This document shows, piece by piece, positions 25,421 to 33,603 of a DNA stretch of 64,000 nt. Position numbers and translations under genes: made by a program. Source of the DNA: Halopiger aswanensis (GTDB lineage: Archaea > Halobacteriota > Halobacteria > Halobacteriales > Natrialbaceae); assembly GCF_003610195.1 (NCBI RefSeq), contig NZ_RAPO01000006.1, forward strand, positions 42,158-106,157. The letters are read 5' to 3'. The first letter of the stretch is position 1. Each line of letters begins with the position of its first letter. Under the pieces are notes generated by a model. The model searched no databases, was not told the DNA's origin, and was given only the letters and a program-made list of their open reading frames with translations.

Positions 25421-25758
25421 CGCGGTAGCGCGGTCGACGCTCCTCAAGCGGTTCCCCTTCTCGAGCGCAGTCCGCTCTCGACGTCGTTCTGCAGCCTGCG
25501 TCAGCCGCTCGAGAGCGGCGACCGTCACCGATCGGACCGGTTCAACGTAGGTAGAGTTCGAAGCCAGCATTGACGGGTCGTAGCCGTTGATCCACCCTCC
25601 CCGTTACAGGGTGCAGTTTCCACCGGTTGTATATCCGTAAATAGCTATCCGTATGGCCATAAACTATTTATTCTACTATTTCTTTCTCGCGATACTATCT
25701 ACCAGTACAGACATATATTATAAACCGTCTTTTGTTAATTCAGGAATTCTCCACCTGC
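25421..25758 (+). promoter_or_regulatory. AT-rich promoter region of the PhoX gene
   Basis: This 338-base gap is the most AT-rich stretch of the window (about 25625-25750) and holds no credible ORF. A strong TATA element, ATATATTATAAA, is at 25715-25726, 33-44 bases before the ATG at 25759. Upstream are two short palindromes, ATAGCTAT (25641-25648) and TATGGCCATA (25652-25661), which are candidate binding sites for an activator, plausibly of the phosphate-starvation response given the gene served. Confidence 0.6.
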
Positions 25759-28413
25759 ATGGTCGACTTTACGAGGCGGAAGCTGATGGCATCGTCAGTC
25801 GCGGCGGCGATCGGCACCGGCGTCGTCGGCACGGCGACGGCGACGGACGGACCCGACGAACACGACACGCCGCTCGCACCCTACGTCAAGGGAGACATCA
25901 AGCGGCTCTCGACGACCGCGTTCGGCGCGGAGGTCACCGGCCCGTTCGTCTTCGACACGGGCGAACTCGTCTACAGCCTCCAGCACCCGGCCGACGACAA
26001 CCCCGAGCCGTTCAATCAGGGCGGCGTCGGCGTCATCGACGACTTCCAGTTCACGTTTAACGGACGCAGCGACGAGTTCGACGAACTCCCGGCGCCCCGA
26101 ACCGAAGCGGAGGAGCGTCGCGTGCAGTCGGCCGTCGGCGAGTACCGACTGCTCGTCCAGACCGGCGACGAGATCAACGGCGGCGAGGAGCGGTTCGGCC
26201 ACCCGCAGACCCCGGACGGCCGCGATCTCGCCGAGATCACCGAGCCGTCCTTCGAAGGCTTCGGCGATCAGGCCGACATGAACTTCTTCGTCCCGAGCGA
26301 CGACGGGGAGATCGAGGGCTACCTCTTTACCAACAACGAGACGCGACCGGGTGCGATCTCCCGGACGCCGCTCTACCGCGACGAGAGCGGCTCCCTGCAG
26401 GCCGACCTCGAGAACGCGATGGAGCTCGAGAACACCGAGGCGTTCCGCGAGATCGGCGGGACGCGAGTCAACTGTTACGGCGACCTGAGCCCGTGGGGGA
26501 CGCCGCTGTCGGCCGAGGAGGAGTACGGCCACCCCCGCGTCGGCGGGCTCGCGACGGTCGGCGACATCGTCGAACAGGGCAGCGGCGTCGGGCTCCGCGG
26601 GAGCAGCGAGTTCTGGAACCGCCCGAACATCCTCGACCTCGAGGGATCGCTCGAGGAGATCTTCGGCGAGGACAGCTGGTACCCGATGGGCCTGCACAAC
26701 AACCGGAATCTCGAGAAGCTGGCCTACCACATCGGCGTCGACCCCGCCGATCAGGCCGGCTTCGACGAGGAGGGCGTCGCGATCGAGAACACCCCCGACC
26801 CGATCGACGACGAGCAGTTCCCGAACCGCTACCGCTACGGGAAGATCGTCGAGATCACGGAGCCGACCGCCGACGTGCCGACGCCGGTCAAACACCACGT
26901 CTTCGGGCGGGCCGCCTGGGAGTGTCCCGAAGTCATGCCCGACGAGCGGACCGTCTATCTGGCCTCCGACGGCGGCGCCAAGGGCGTCTACAAGTTCGTC
27001 GCCGAGAAGCCGATTCCGGAGTACGACGACCGGATGGACGTCCGCGGCACGCTGTACGCGATCAAGGCGACCGAAGTCGAGGAGGGGCCGGTCGCGAAGA
27101 CCGATCTCGAGGTCGAATGGCTCGAGCTCGGCACCGCCAGCAACGCCGAGGTCGAGTCCTGGATCGCCGAGTACGACGACGTCACGCAGGTCGACTACCT
27201 CGAGACCCACGCCGAGACCGACTGGGAGGAAGACCTCGAGACGGCGCTGCGCGAGGCCGACGAGGCGGTCGCGATCGACGGCAACCAGGACTACATCACC
27301 GACGAGGAGATCGTCGAGTGGGCCACCCAGTACGAAGAGAACGGCCCCGACGGCGTCGACGAAGAACTGCGCCGCGTCCCCTTCCTCGAGACCCGCGCGG
27401 CCGCCAAGGAGATCGGCGCCACCATCGAGTTCAACAAGGCCGAAGGGATCGACGCCCACGACGAGGCCGAGCCCGGCGACTACGTCTACTTCGGCATCTC
27501 CTCGCTGGGCGGCAACATGACCGACCGAGAGGGCGACCTCCAGTACGACACGGTCGCCACCGGCGTCGTCTACCGCGCCGAACTCGAGCGCGACTACAAC
27601 GTGTCGACCCTCGAGCCGGTCGTCGTCGGCCCGAACGAGGGCGATTCGCAGGAGCTGCTGAACGCCTCGCTCATCAACGTCGACAACCTGATGGTGCTCG
27701 ATGACCGCCGCGTGATCCTCTGTGAAGACAAGGGCAACTTCGGCCGGTCGTACAACAACGACACGCTGTGGGTGTACGAGCCCCCGGCGCGGGTCCAAGT
27801 CGACTCGCTCGCGGTGAGCCACGACGCGACCGGCGAGGTCGAACTGACCCTCGAGTCGATTCCGGACGGGATCGCCGGCGGCCGGGTCACCGTCACCGTC
27901 GAACACAGCGACGTGGCCCGGATCACGGAGGCCAGCTACCACGACGCGCTCGAGCTGACCGCCGAGCCGACCGTCGAGAACGGCGGCTCGACCGTCGAGT
28001 TCCGCTTCGCCGACCTCGAGAACGAGATCGAGAGCGACGCCGTCGACGTCACGCTGGCGACCCTCGAACTCGAGGCCGCCGGGACGGGGACGACCGACAT
28101 CACGGTCGACGTCCACGCGCTGGACGACGACGAGGGGATGCCCGTCGAACCGCAGTCCCGCCCCGGCGTCGTCGTCACCGGCCCGCCGTCGATCGGCGGC
28201 GGCGATTCGGATCTCGGCACGCCGACCGACCCCGACGGCGACGGCAAGTTCGAGGACCTCAACGGCAACGGTCGCTTCGACTACGACGACATCGTCGTCC
28301 TGTTCGAGCACCTCGAGGACGACGCCGTCCAGCTGAACGACGCGGCCTACGACTTCAACGAGAACGGTCGCATCGACTACGACGACGTCGTCGAACTGTA
28401 CGAGGAACTGTGA
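25759..28413 (+). CDS. Tat-exported PhoX-family phosphatase with C-terminal cohesin-like and dockerin-like modules
   Basis: This 884-residue protein begins with a Tat signal (T-R-R-K-L-M-A-S-S, about 4-12). The PhoX/DUF839 domain (about 40-675) has Y-V-K-G-D-I-K-R-L, Q-G-G-V-G-V-I-D-D, N-C-Y-G-D-L-S-P-W-G-T-P-L-S-A-E-E and V-Y-L-A-S-D-G-G-A-K-G-V-Y-K-F-V. PhoX enzymes are extracellular Ca/Fe alkaline phosphatases. Residues about 685-815 form a cohesin-like beta-sandwich, matching the next gene (V-D-V-T-L-A-T-L-E-L-E). The end (about 830-884) has two dockerin/EF-hand-like repeats, D-P-D-G-D-G-K-F-x-D-L-N-G-N-G-R-F-D-Y-D-D and D-F-N-E-N-G-R-I-D-Y-D-D. ATG at 25759 is preferred, nine codons inside the open frame. 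Confidence 0.88.
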   Translation: MVDFTRRKLMASSVAAAIGTGVVGTATATDGPDEHDTPLAPYVKGDIKRLSTTAFGAEVTGPFVFDTGELVYSLQHPADDNPEPFNQGGVGVIDDFQFTFNGRSDEFDELPAPRTEAEERRVQSAVGEYRLLVQTGDEINGGEERFGHPQTPDGRDLAEITEPSFEGFGDQADMNFFVPSDDGEIEGYLFTNNETRPGAISRTPLYRDESGSLQADLENAMELENTEAFREIGGTRVNCYGDLSPWGTPLSAEEEYGHPRVGGLATVGDIVEQGSGVGLRGSSEFWNRPNILDLEGSLEEIFGEDSWYPMGLHNNRNLEKLAYHIGVDPADQAGFDEEGVAIENTPDPIDDEQFPNRYRYGKIVEITEPTADVPTPVKHHVFGRAAWECPEVMPDERTVYLASDGGAKGVYKFVAEKPIPEYDDRMDVRGTLYAIKATEVEEGPVAKTDLEVEWLELGTASNAEVESWIAEYDDVTQVDYLETHAETDWEEDLETALREADEAVAIDGNQDYITDEEIVEWATQYEENGPDGVDEELRRVPFLETRAAAKEIGATIEFNKAEGIDAHDEAEPGDYVYFGISSLGGNMTDREGDLQYDTVATGVVYRAELERDYNVSTLEPVVVGPNEGDSQELLNASLINVDNLMVLDDRRVILCEDKGNFGRSYNNDTLWVYEPPARVQVDSLAVSHDATGEVELTLESIPDGIAGGRVTVTVEHSDVARITEASYHDALELTAEPTVENGGSTVEFRFADLENEIESDAVDVTLATLELEAAGTGTTDITVDVHALDDDEGMPVEPQSRPGVVVTGPPSIGGGDSDLGTPTDPDGDGKFEDLNGNGRFDYDDIVVLFEHLEDDAVQLNDAAYDFNENGRIDYDDVVELYEEL

Positions 28414-28441
28414 GCGCCCGTCCACCGCACACCGGCTACAC

Positions 28442-29215
28442 ATGAGTACACGCTCTCAGCGGTCCGTGACACTCGCTACGCTCGCGATCGTCGCCGCACT
28501 CACTGCTGCGGCCGCAGTCCCGTTCACCGCGGGCGCCGTGACCGGTGCCGAATCAGGTGCCGACGCCGCACCCACGCCGACCGTCACCGCGAGCGCGGCG
28601 AGCGAGCCGACGCTCGTCGTCGACGATGCGACGGTCGATCCCGACGGAACCGCGGCCCAACGAATCGCGCTGACCGACGCCCCTGACGGGCTCGCCGGGT
28701 TCGAGATCACGCTCGAACTCGAGTCCGACGTCGCAACCGTCGCGGGCGCCTCGTACCCCAGCCACTACGGGATGACGACCGATCCGATCGTGAGCGCGGA
28801 CGGCCGGACGGTCACCGTCGAGGCGGTCGATCTCAACGACGAGATCGCGGCCGGCGCGTCCGACGTGACGCTGGCGACGCTCGAACTCGAGGGCGTCGCC
28901 GACGGCGCGACGGAGCTGCGCGTTACGGATATGCAGGTCGACGCCGACGGCGGCGATCCCGTCGATCCGTCGCTCGAGGCGGGGACGGTGACCGTCGGCG
29001 ATTCAGATTCGGCGGCCGACTCGGGCGAGTCGAACGCTCAGTCCGCGGGGACGGAACCGGCGTCGAGCGGCAACGCAGACGTCGACGATGATTCCAGCGA
29101 CGACGGCGGTTCGAGTCCCGCCTCCATCGCGGAATCGGTGCCCGGCTTCACGGGCGGCCTCGCGATCGCAGCGGTCGCCGTGCTCGCGGCCGCACTGATC
29201 GCGCGTCGAACCTGA
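28442..29215 (+). CDS. Secreted cohesin-like surface protein with PGF-type anchor (copy 3)
   Basis: This 257-residue protein has a Sec-type signal (about 8-34), a cohesin-like domain (55-185), an acidic Ser/Asp-rich linker, and S-V-P-G-F-T followed by a hydrophobic helix and a final R-R-T, a good PGF-CTERM sorting signal. The domain aligns with the C-terminal module of the upstream PhoX: A-P-D-G-L-A-G-F-E-I-T-L-E versus I-P-D-G-I-A-G-G-R-V-T-V-T, and S-D-V-T-L-A-T-L-E-L-E versus V-D-V-T-L-A-T-L-E-L-E. It begins 28 bases after phoX, so the two form an operon. A likely job is to hold PhoX at the cell surface. A T-tract at 29251-29255 may terminate the transcript. Confidence 0.85.
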   Translation: MSTRSQRSVTLATLAIVAALTAAAAVPFTAGAVTGAESGADAAPTPTVTASAASEPTLVVDDATVDPDGTAAQRIALTDAPDGLAGFEITLELESDVATVAGASYPSHYGMTTDPIVSADGRTVTVEAVDLNDEIAAGASDVTLATLELEGVADGATELRVTDMQVDADGGDPVDPSLEAGTVTVGDSDSAADSGESNAQSAGTEPASSGNADVDDDSSDDGGSSPASIAESVPGFTGGLAIAAVAVLAAALIARRT

Positions 29216-29373
29216 GACGGGTCTCGTTCCCAGTCCCGTCCTCCCAGCGATTTTTAGGTCGTATATCGACTCGAGGACCCGGTACGCCCGGATTTCGACC
29301 GGTAATCGGACACTTCGGCGCCGAACGTGATCGGCAGGTATGTTTACACTACTGGAGCGAAACGGACGGTGAT

Positions 29374-30660
29374 ATGGGAGACGATACCGACGATCACGAG
29401 TTCGCTACCGACAGCGTCCACGCCGGTCAGGAGCCGGATCCGACGACCGGCGCTCGAGCGCCGCCGTTGTACCAGACGACCTCCTACGAGTTCGAGGACA
29501 CCGAGCACGCCGCCGCGCTGTTCGGCCTCGAGGAGACGGGGAACATCTACTCGCGGATCATGAATCCGACGAACGCGATGTTAGAGGAACGCATCGCGAC
29601 GCTCGAGGGCGGCGTCGGGGCGCTCGCGACGTCCTCGGGGATGGCCGCCTTCGATCTGGCGACGTTCATCCTCGCGGACGTCGGTGACAACATCGTCTCC
29701 TCATCGTCGCTGTACGGCGGGACCTACACCTACCTCACCCACACCGTTGCGAAACGCGGTGTCGAGACGAAATTCGTCGACACCCTCGACTACGAGGCCT
29801 ACGAGGAGGCCATCGACGACGACACCGCCTTCGTCCACCTCGAGACGATCGGCAACCCCGCGCTGGTGACGCCCGACATCGAGCGGATCGCGGACATCGC
29901 CCACGACCACGACGTGCCGCTGTTCGTCGACAACACCTTCGCGACACCGTACCTGTGCCAGCCGCTCGAGCACGGCGCGGACCTGGTCTGGAACTCGACG
30001 ACGAAGTGGCTCCACGGCGCCGGCTCGACGGTCGGCGGTATCTTGGTCGACGGCGGTTCGTTCCCCTGGCCGGAGGGCGACTACCCCGAGATCACGGAAC
30101 CGAATCCGGCCTACCACGGCGTCAACTTCTACGAGACGTTCGGCGACATGGCGTTCTCGGTCGTCGCCCGTACCCGCGGCCTGCGCGACCTGGGCAACCA
30201 GCAGTCGCCGTTCGACGCCTGGGTCACCCTGCAGAAACTCGAGTCGCTGCCGCTGCGGATGGAGAAACACTGCGAGAACGCGATGGCCGTCGCGGAGTAC
30301 CTCGAGGACCACCCCGACGTCGAGTGGGTAAACTATCCCGGACTGGAGAGCCACGAGACGCACGAGAACGCACAGAAATACCTCGAGGGCGGCTACGGCG
30401 GGATGATTACCTTCGGCCTCGAGGGAGGGTACGACGCCGCCGAAACCGTCTGCAACGAGGTCGACCTCGCGAGCCTGCTGGCGAACGTCGGCGACGCGAA
30501 GACGCTGATCATCCACCCCGCGAGCACGACGCACCAGCAACTCACCGAGGAGGAGAAACTGGCCAGCGGCGTCACCGACGACCTCGTGCGCCTCTCGGTC
30601 GGTATCGAGGACGTCGACGACGTGATCGCCGACCTCGACCAGGCGATTTCGCAGACGTAG
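29374..30660 (+). CDS. metY: O-acetylhomoserine aminocarboxypropyltransferase/cysteine synthase family
   Basis: A 428-residue PLP enzyme of the Cys/Met metabolism family, with D-S-V-H-A-G-Q, Y-S-R-I-M-N-P-T-N, S-S-G-M-A-A, S-L-Y-G-G-T-Y-T, D-N-T-F-A-T-P-Y and the PLP-lysine motif N-S-T-T-K-W-L-H-G (Lys211). The length and H-P-A-S-T-T-H-Q-Q-L fit O-acetylhomoserine sulfhydrylase, which makes homocysteine from O-acetylhomoserine and sulfide. metX, which often follows metY in haloarchaea, is not next to it here. A cystathionine-gamma-synthase role is a less likely alternative. Confidence 0.92.
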   Translation: MGDDTDDHEFATDSVHAGQEPDPTTGARAPPLYQTTSYEFEDTEHAAALFGLEETGNIYSRIMNPTNAMLEERIATLEGGVGALATSSGMAAFDLATFILADVGDNIVSSSSLYGGTYTYLTHTVAKRGVETKFVDTLDYEAYEEAIDDDTAFVHLETIGNPALVTPDIERIADIAHDHDVPLFVDNTFATPYLCQPLEHGADLVWNSTTKWLHGAGSTVGGILVDGGSFPWPEGDYPEITEPNPAYHGVNFYETFGDMAFSVVARTRGLRDLGNQQSPFDAWVTLQKLESLPLRMEKHCENAMAVAEYLEDHPDVEWVNYPGLESHETHENAQKYLEGGYGGMITFGLEGGYDAAETVCNEVDLASLLANVGDAKTLIIHPASTTHQQLTEEEKLASGVTDDLVRLSVGIEDVDDVIADLDQAISQT

Positions 30661-30739
30661 GTGCGGTCGATCGTGTGCCGTTCGCAGCGCACTACGGGCG
30701 GCCCCCGTCGTTAAGACGCGGGCCGTTGTGACCCCCCGT

Positions 30740-31126
30740 ATGGCTACGGGCTTGCTGACGCCGGCGGCGGCGGATCGAATCGTCACCACGTGTCGGACGG
30801 CTATCGGGGACAGCCTCCGCTCGGTGACCTACTTCACCCGAGACGACTACGAGCAGGTGTACCTCCGCGAGGACTTAGAACGGGACGCGGACCTCTCGAC
30901 GTTTATCGGCCACGAGTGGCGGGGGTTCAAGACCGCGCAGACGGCCTACGAGGGGTCGGAACTCGGCGATTATAACTACACGATCCGGGTGTTCGATAAC
31001 GGCTTTTTGGTTCGGGTGACCAGCGACAGGAACGGCGTGTTCGTCACGACGGACGGGCTCACGATGAAGGACTTCGAAGAAGTCGCGACGGCGGTCAACA
31101 CCTTCCTCGACGACCGCGACGGCTGA
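30740..31126 (+). CDS. Conserved haloarchaeal protein (roadblock/profilin-like)
   Basis: A 128-residue protein starting M-A-T-G-L-L-T-P-A-A-A-D-R-I, with S-L-R-S-V-T-Y-F-T-R-D-D-Y-E-Q-V-Y-L-R-E-D-L and F-D-N-G-F-L-V-R-V-T-S-D-R-N-G-V-F-V-T-T-D. The order of a sensing-like beta sheet with a D-N-G-F-L turn resembles small haloarchaeal proteins of one conserved family (possibly DUF7522, unconfirmed). No catalytic motif. ATG at 30740 is preferred to GTG at 30728, because the first four residues are not needed. It follows metY by 79 bases on the same strand. Confidence 0.72.
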   Translation: MATGLLTPAAADRIVTTCRTAIGDSLRSVTYFTRDDYEQVYLREDLERDADLSTFIGHEWRGFKTAQTAYEGSELGDYNYTIRVFDNGFLVRVTSDRNGVFVTTDGLTMKDFEEVATAVNTFLDDRDG

Positions 31127-31192
31127 AGTGACCAGTGTCGGCTTGCGGGCACCCGTGACGGCGGAACGCGGTCGGCAGTAGACCGAGCCAGC

Positions 31193-31417
31193 TCAGGTCG
31201 GCTCTTCGGTGTCGCTCGAGGGGATCGATACCGACTCCGAATCGGTCTCGGCGTCGGCGCCGGTCTGGGACCGGTCGTCGCGAGCGCGGTCGCGTTCAGG
31301 CCGCTCCTCGGCACCGCGATCCGCGTCGCCGATCGGCAGGCCGGAACCGACTTCGCCGTCGACCCCGAGGAGACGAGCGAACCGGCGTCGTTCCGCGGCG
31401 TGTCTATCGAGAGTCAT
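31193..31417 (-). CDS. Small acidic conserved protein
   Basis: A 74-residue protein opening M-T-L-D-R-H-A-A-E-R-R-R-F-A-R-L-L-G-V-D-G, a helical head, then a disordered acidic Arg/Asp/Glu/Ser tail. The frame extends upstream to 31564, but ATG at 31417 gives a typical haloarchaeal head. No family is recognised. It converges on the gene ending at 31126 and diverges from the one at 31605. Confidence 0.5.
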   Translation of the reverse strand: MTLDRHAAERRRFARLLGVDGEVGSGLPIGDADRGAEERPERDRARDDRSQTGADAETDSESVSIPSSDTEEPT

Positions 31418-31604
31418 GCCGACTGAAAACGTCGATATCCGTTGTAGTAATGGACCCCATTTCCGGGGGTAATCGACGGCTTCCGCGTGAAACGATCGAA
31501 AACGATCAGCCGAATTTCGAGAGCCACGCCTCGAGACCCGATTTCGCGGCTGCATCGTGTCCACAACGTAACGCCCTTTTCCGCGACGCCCGTTGAGGAC
31601 GATA

Positions 31605-32162
31605 ATGACCGACCTGCCAGATCCCGTCGCCCGCGAACTCGAGTCCCACGACGCCTTCGAACAGGATGCGGACGCGGCGGACGCCTACCGCCTCACGACG
31701 ACGGTCTTCGACGCAACCGTCACCGCCGACTCCGCCGAGGGCAAACGCGACGGCGAGTTCACCGTTACAGTCACCCTTCCCACGCTGGACGCCGCCGTCG
31801 CCGACGAGAGCGTCGCGGACGTCGTCGAAGACGGCTGGTTCGAAACGCTCGAGCGCCGCCTTCAGGACGTGTTCGGCGTCGCCCACACGAGCACGCACGA
31901 CGAGCCTGTGGTCGAGCGCGAGTCCGACGACGTTATCATCACGCTCGAGTACCTCGCCTGGGACGCCGGCGAGGGCGTCGAGGACGCCAAGGCGCTCATC
32001 GAGTTCGTCGAAGGCACCTTCGCGCAGGGGATCATCCCCGGCTACGAGTACCGCGGCCCGGCGGCGACGCTGCTCGAGAACGCGCAGGACCGCGGCCAGC
32101 AGGCGGCGGAAGGAGGGGCAGACGGCGGACCAGGCGGCAGCGGCGGCGGCATGCCGATGTAA
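31605..32162 (+). CDS. DUF5813-type haloarchaeal protein
   Basis: A 185-residue protein with P-D-P-V-A-R-E-L-E-S-H-D-A-F-E, Y-R-L-T-T-T-V-F-D-A-T-V, D-G-E-F-T-V-T-V-T-L-P-T-L-D-A-A-V, E-D-G-W-F-E-T-L-E-R-R-L, and a C-terminal I-P-G-Y-E-Y-R-G-P-A followed by a Gly-rich tail ending G-G-G-M-P-M. It fits the haloarchaeal DUF5813 family, of unknown function. The ATG at 31605 follows the A-rich spacer GATA. Four codons upstream the frame remains open, but those are not needed. Confidence 0.75.
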   Translation: MTDLPDPVARELESHDAFEQDADAADAYRLTTTVFDATVTADSAEGKRDGEFTVTVTLPTLDAAVADESVADVVEDGWFETLERRLQDVFGVAHTSTHDEPVVERESDDVIITLEYLAWDAGEGVEDAKALIEFVEGTFAQGIIPGYEYRGPAATLLENAQDRGQQAAEGGADGGPGGSGGGMPM

Positions 32163-32434
32163 CGTAAACGAAGCGATTAGGAACCGAATTCCTTGGCCGA
32201 GAGTACGACGCGAGCACTGCGAGTGTCGTACGATCCGGGGAAGGGCAGGTCCCGACCCCGGCTACTGGCCGCGAGCGACTGTCGGGAGCGAGCGGGCCGA
32301 CGACTGACCCGAAGCGAACGTCGTGAGCGACGGGAAGGAGGAGTGCTTTTGATCGAAATTTTACCGAAGGACGCGGCGGCGTGCGGCAGCACCGCTGCCG
32401 TCGCCGCTGCAGACTGCAGCGTAAAATTTCGTCT
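32163..32434. repeat. Gap with four successive inverted repeats (repeat element/bidirectional terminator)
   Basis: This 272-base gap between convergent genes is full of dyads. H1: 7-bp arms at 32203-32209 and 32225-32231. H2: CCGGGG at 32235-32240 with CCCCGG at 32256-32261. H3: CGTCG at 32319-32323 with CGACG at 32328-32332. H4: an 11-bp perfect pair, CGAAATTTTAC at 32354-32364 and GTAAAATTTCG at 32421-32431, enclosing GCGGCG (32376-32381)/CGCCGC (32402-32407) and CGGCAG (32384-32389)/CTGCCG (32395-32400). H4 ends four bases before a stop codon on the minus strand and can act as a bidirectional terminator. The 21 bases at 32311-32331 recur with one mismatch at 54755-54775. Confidence 0.7.
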
Positions 32435-32665
32435 CTAGTCCATCGCGATGTACGTTTTCGTCTCCGTCACCCCGTCGAGGCTCTGCATGTCCGAGGAGAC
32501 GGTCTCGAGAATGTTGTAGACTTCCTCGGCGTCGACTTCGGCGATGATGTCGTAGTTGCCGGCGACGATGTGGGCGGCCGAGACGCGCTCGAAGTCGCGG
32601 ATCCGGGAGAGCAACCCTTCGGACTTCCCGGCGGCGGTCTTCACCATGATGTACGCGTGAACCAT
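32435..32665 (-). CDS. Stand-alone Lrp/AsnC ligand-binding (RAM) domain protein, copy 1
   Basis: A 76-residue protein made only of the Lrp/AsnC C-terminal ligand-binding domain: V-H-A-Y-I-M-V-K-T, then I-R-D-F-E-R-V-S-A-A-H-I-V-A-G-N-Y-D-I-I-A-E-V, and G-V-T-E-T-K-T-Y-I-A-M-D at the end. No DNA-binding part is present. Such proteins oligomerise and bind amino acids or other small ligands. Its closest relative in the window is at 33603-33833, on the other side of the TrkA gene. Confidence 0.88.
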   Translation of the reverse strand: MVHAYIMVKTAAGKSEGLLSRIRDFERVSAAHIVAGNYDIIAEVDAEEVYNILETVSSDMQSLDGVTETKTYIAMD

Positions 32666-32842
32666 CGTGATGGTGTGGTACTCTATCGCATGACTAAAGC
32701 CTTTGCCCGCCGTTCGGGTCGCGTCGGGTGCGCTGGCGGATGGCTGTCCCCCCGAGCCGTACGGTCGTCACCGGCGCTTGGGAGTCGGGCTACATCGTAC
32801 CGCTCGAGCCCGGGCCGAAGCGTGTGGTGTGAGACACCGGGG

Positions 32843-32854
32843 CAAACTTATTGA
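32843..32854 (+). promoter_or_regulatory. TATA-like box of the TrkA gene
   Basis: CAAACTTATTGA lies 24-35 bases before the ATG at 32878, the spacing of a leaderless haloarchaeal mRNA. Confidence 0.5.
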
Positions 32855-32877
32855 CGCGGGCGCGCGTACCTCGGTGC

Positions 32878-33603
32878 ATGCGGTTCGTGATCATCGGCGC
32901 CGGACGGGTCGGACTGCGCACGGCGCGGGTCTTGCGCGAGGAAGGCCACGACGTGACGCTCATCGAACGCGACGAGCCGAAGGTCCGGCGCGCTCGCAAC
33001 GAGGACTTCCGCGTCGTCGAGGGCGACGGCTCCCGCGAGGACGTCCTCGAGGAGGCCGGCGTCACGGATGCCGACGCCGTGGGCGCGCTGACCGGCGACC
33101 TGAACGTCAACTTCACCGCCTGCATGATCGCCAACCACTACGGCTGCCGGACGATCATGCGGATCGACGAGGCCTACCGCGAGGGTATCTACCGCAAGTA
33201 CGCCGAGGCGGTCGACGAGGTGATCTACCCCGAACGGCTCGGTGCGATCGGCGCAAAAAACGCCCTGCTGGGCGGGACGATCCGCGCGATTGCGGACATC
33301 GCGCCGCACCTACAGGTGGTCGAACTGATGATCACCGACGACGCGCCGGTCAACGGCTACACGATCAGCGAACTCGAGCTGCCCGCCGACGCGCGCGTGC
33401 TCGCCTTCGGCAAGCGCGACGGCGAACTCGCGCTGCCGGACGAGGACGAATCGCTCGAGGCGGGCGATCGGCTGGTCGTCCTGGCCGATTTCGACGTGTT
33501 GAGTGAGGTCCGACAGCTGTTGGTCGGGGAGTCCGAGCGCGAGGCGATCGCGAACGCGAACGAAGGAGCCGATTCGGTCTCCGGCTCCGGAGGGTCGAAC
33601 TGA
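32878..33603 (+). CDS. TrkA/RCK potassium-uptake regulatory protein
   Basis: A 241-residue protein with an RCK-N domain (1-130): V-I-I-G-A-G-R-V-G-L-R-T-A (Rossmann NAD motif), L-I-E-R-D (acidic end of strand 2), G-D-G-S-R-E-D-V-L and a C-M-I-A-N-H. The RCK-C domain (about 140-215) has I-S-E-L-E-L-P-A-D-A-R-V and G-D-R-L-V-V-L-A. TrkA-type proteins gate K+ channels or TrkH transporters in response to nucleotides. No transporter gene is nearby. The next gene overlaps by one base (tgATG), so an RCK protein and a RAM domain are translationally coupled. Confidence 0.9.
   Translation: MRFVIIGAGRVGLRTARVLREEGHDVTLIERDEPKVRRARNEDFRVVEGDGSREDVLEEAGVTDADAVGALTGDLNVNFTACMIANHYGCRTIMRIDEAYREGIYRKYAEAVDEVIYPERLGAIGAKNALLGGTIRAIADIAPHLQVVELMITDDAPVNGYTISELELPADARVLAFGKRDGELALPDEDESLEAGDRLVVLADFDVLSEVRQLLVGESEREAIANANEGADSVSGSGGSN

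Noticed and set aside
25795..28443. An 882-codon open frame antisense to PhoX
   Set aside because: Its composition (Val/Arg/Asp/Leu repeats) is that of a reverse-strand reading of GC-rich acidic coding sequence; PhoX on the plus strand has clear domains.
32193..32438. An 81-codon frame in the gap between the DUF5813-type and Lrp-type genes
   Set aside because: It reads through four hairpins and is Arg/Ser-rich; the sequence is better explained as a repeat element and terminator.
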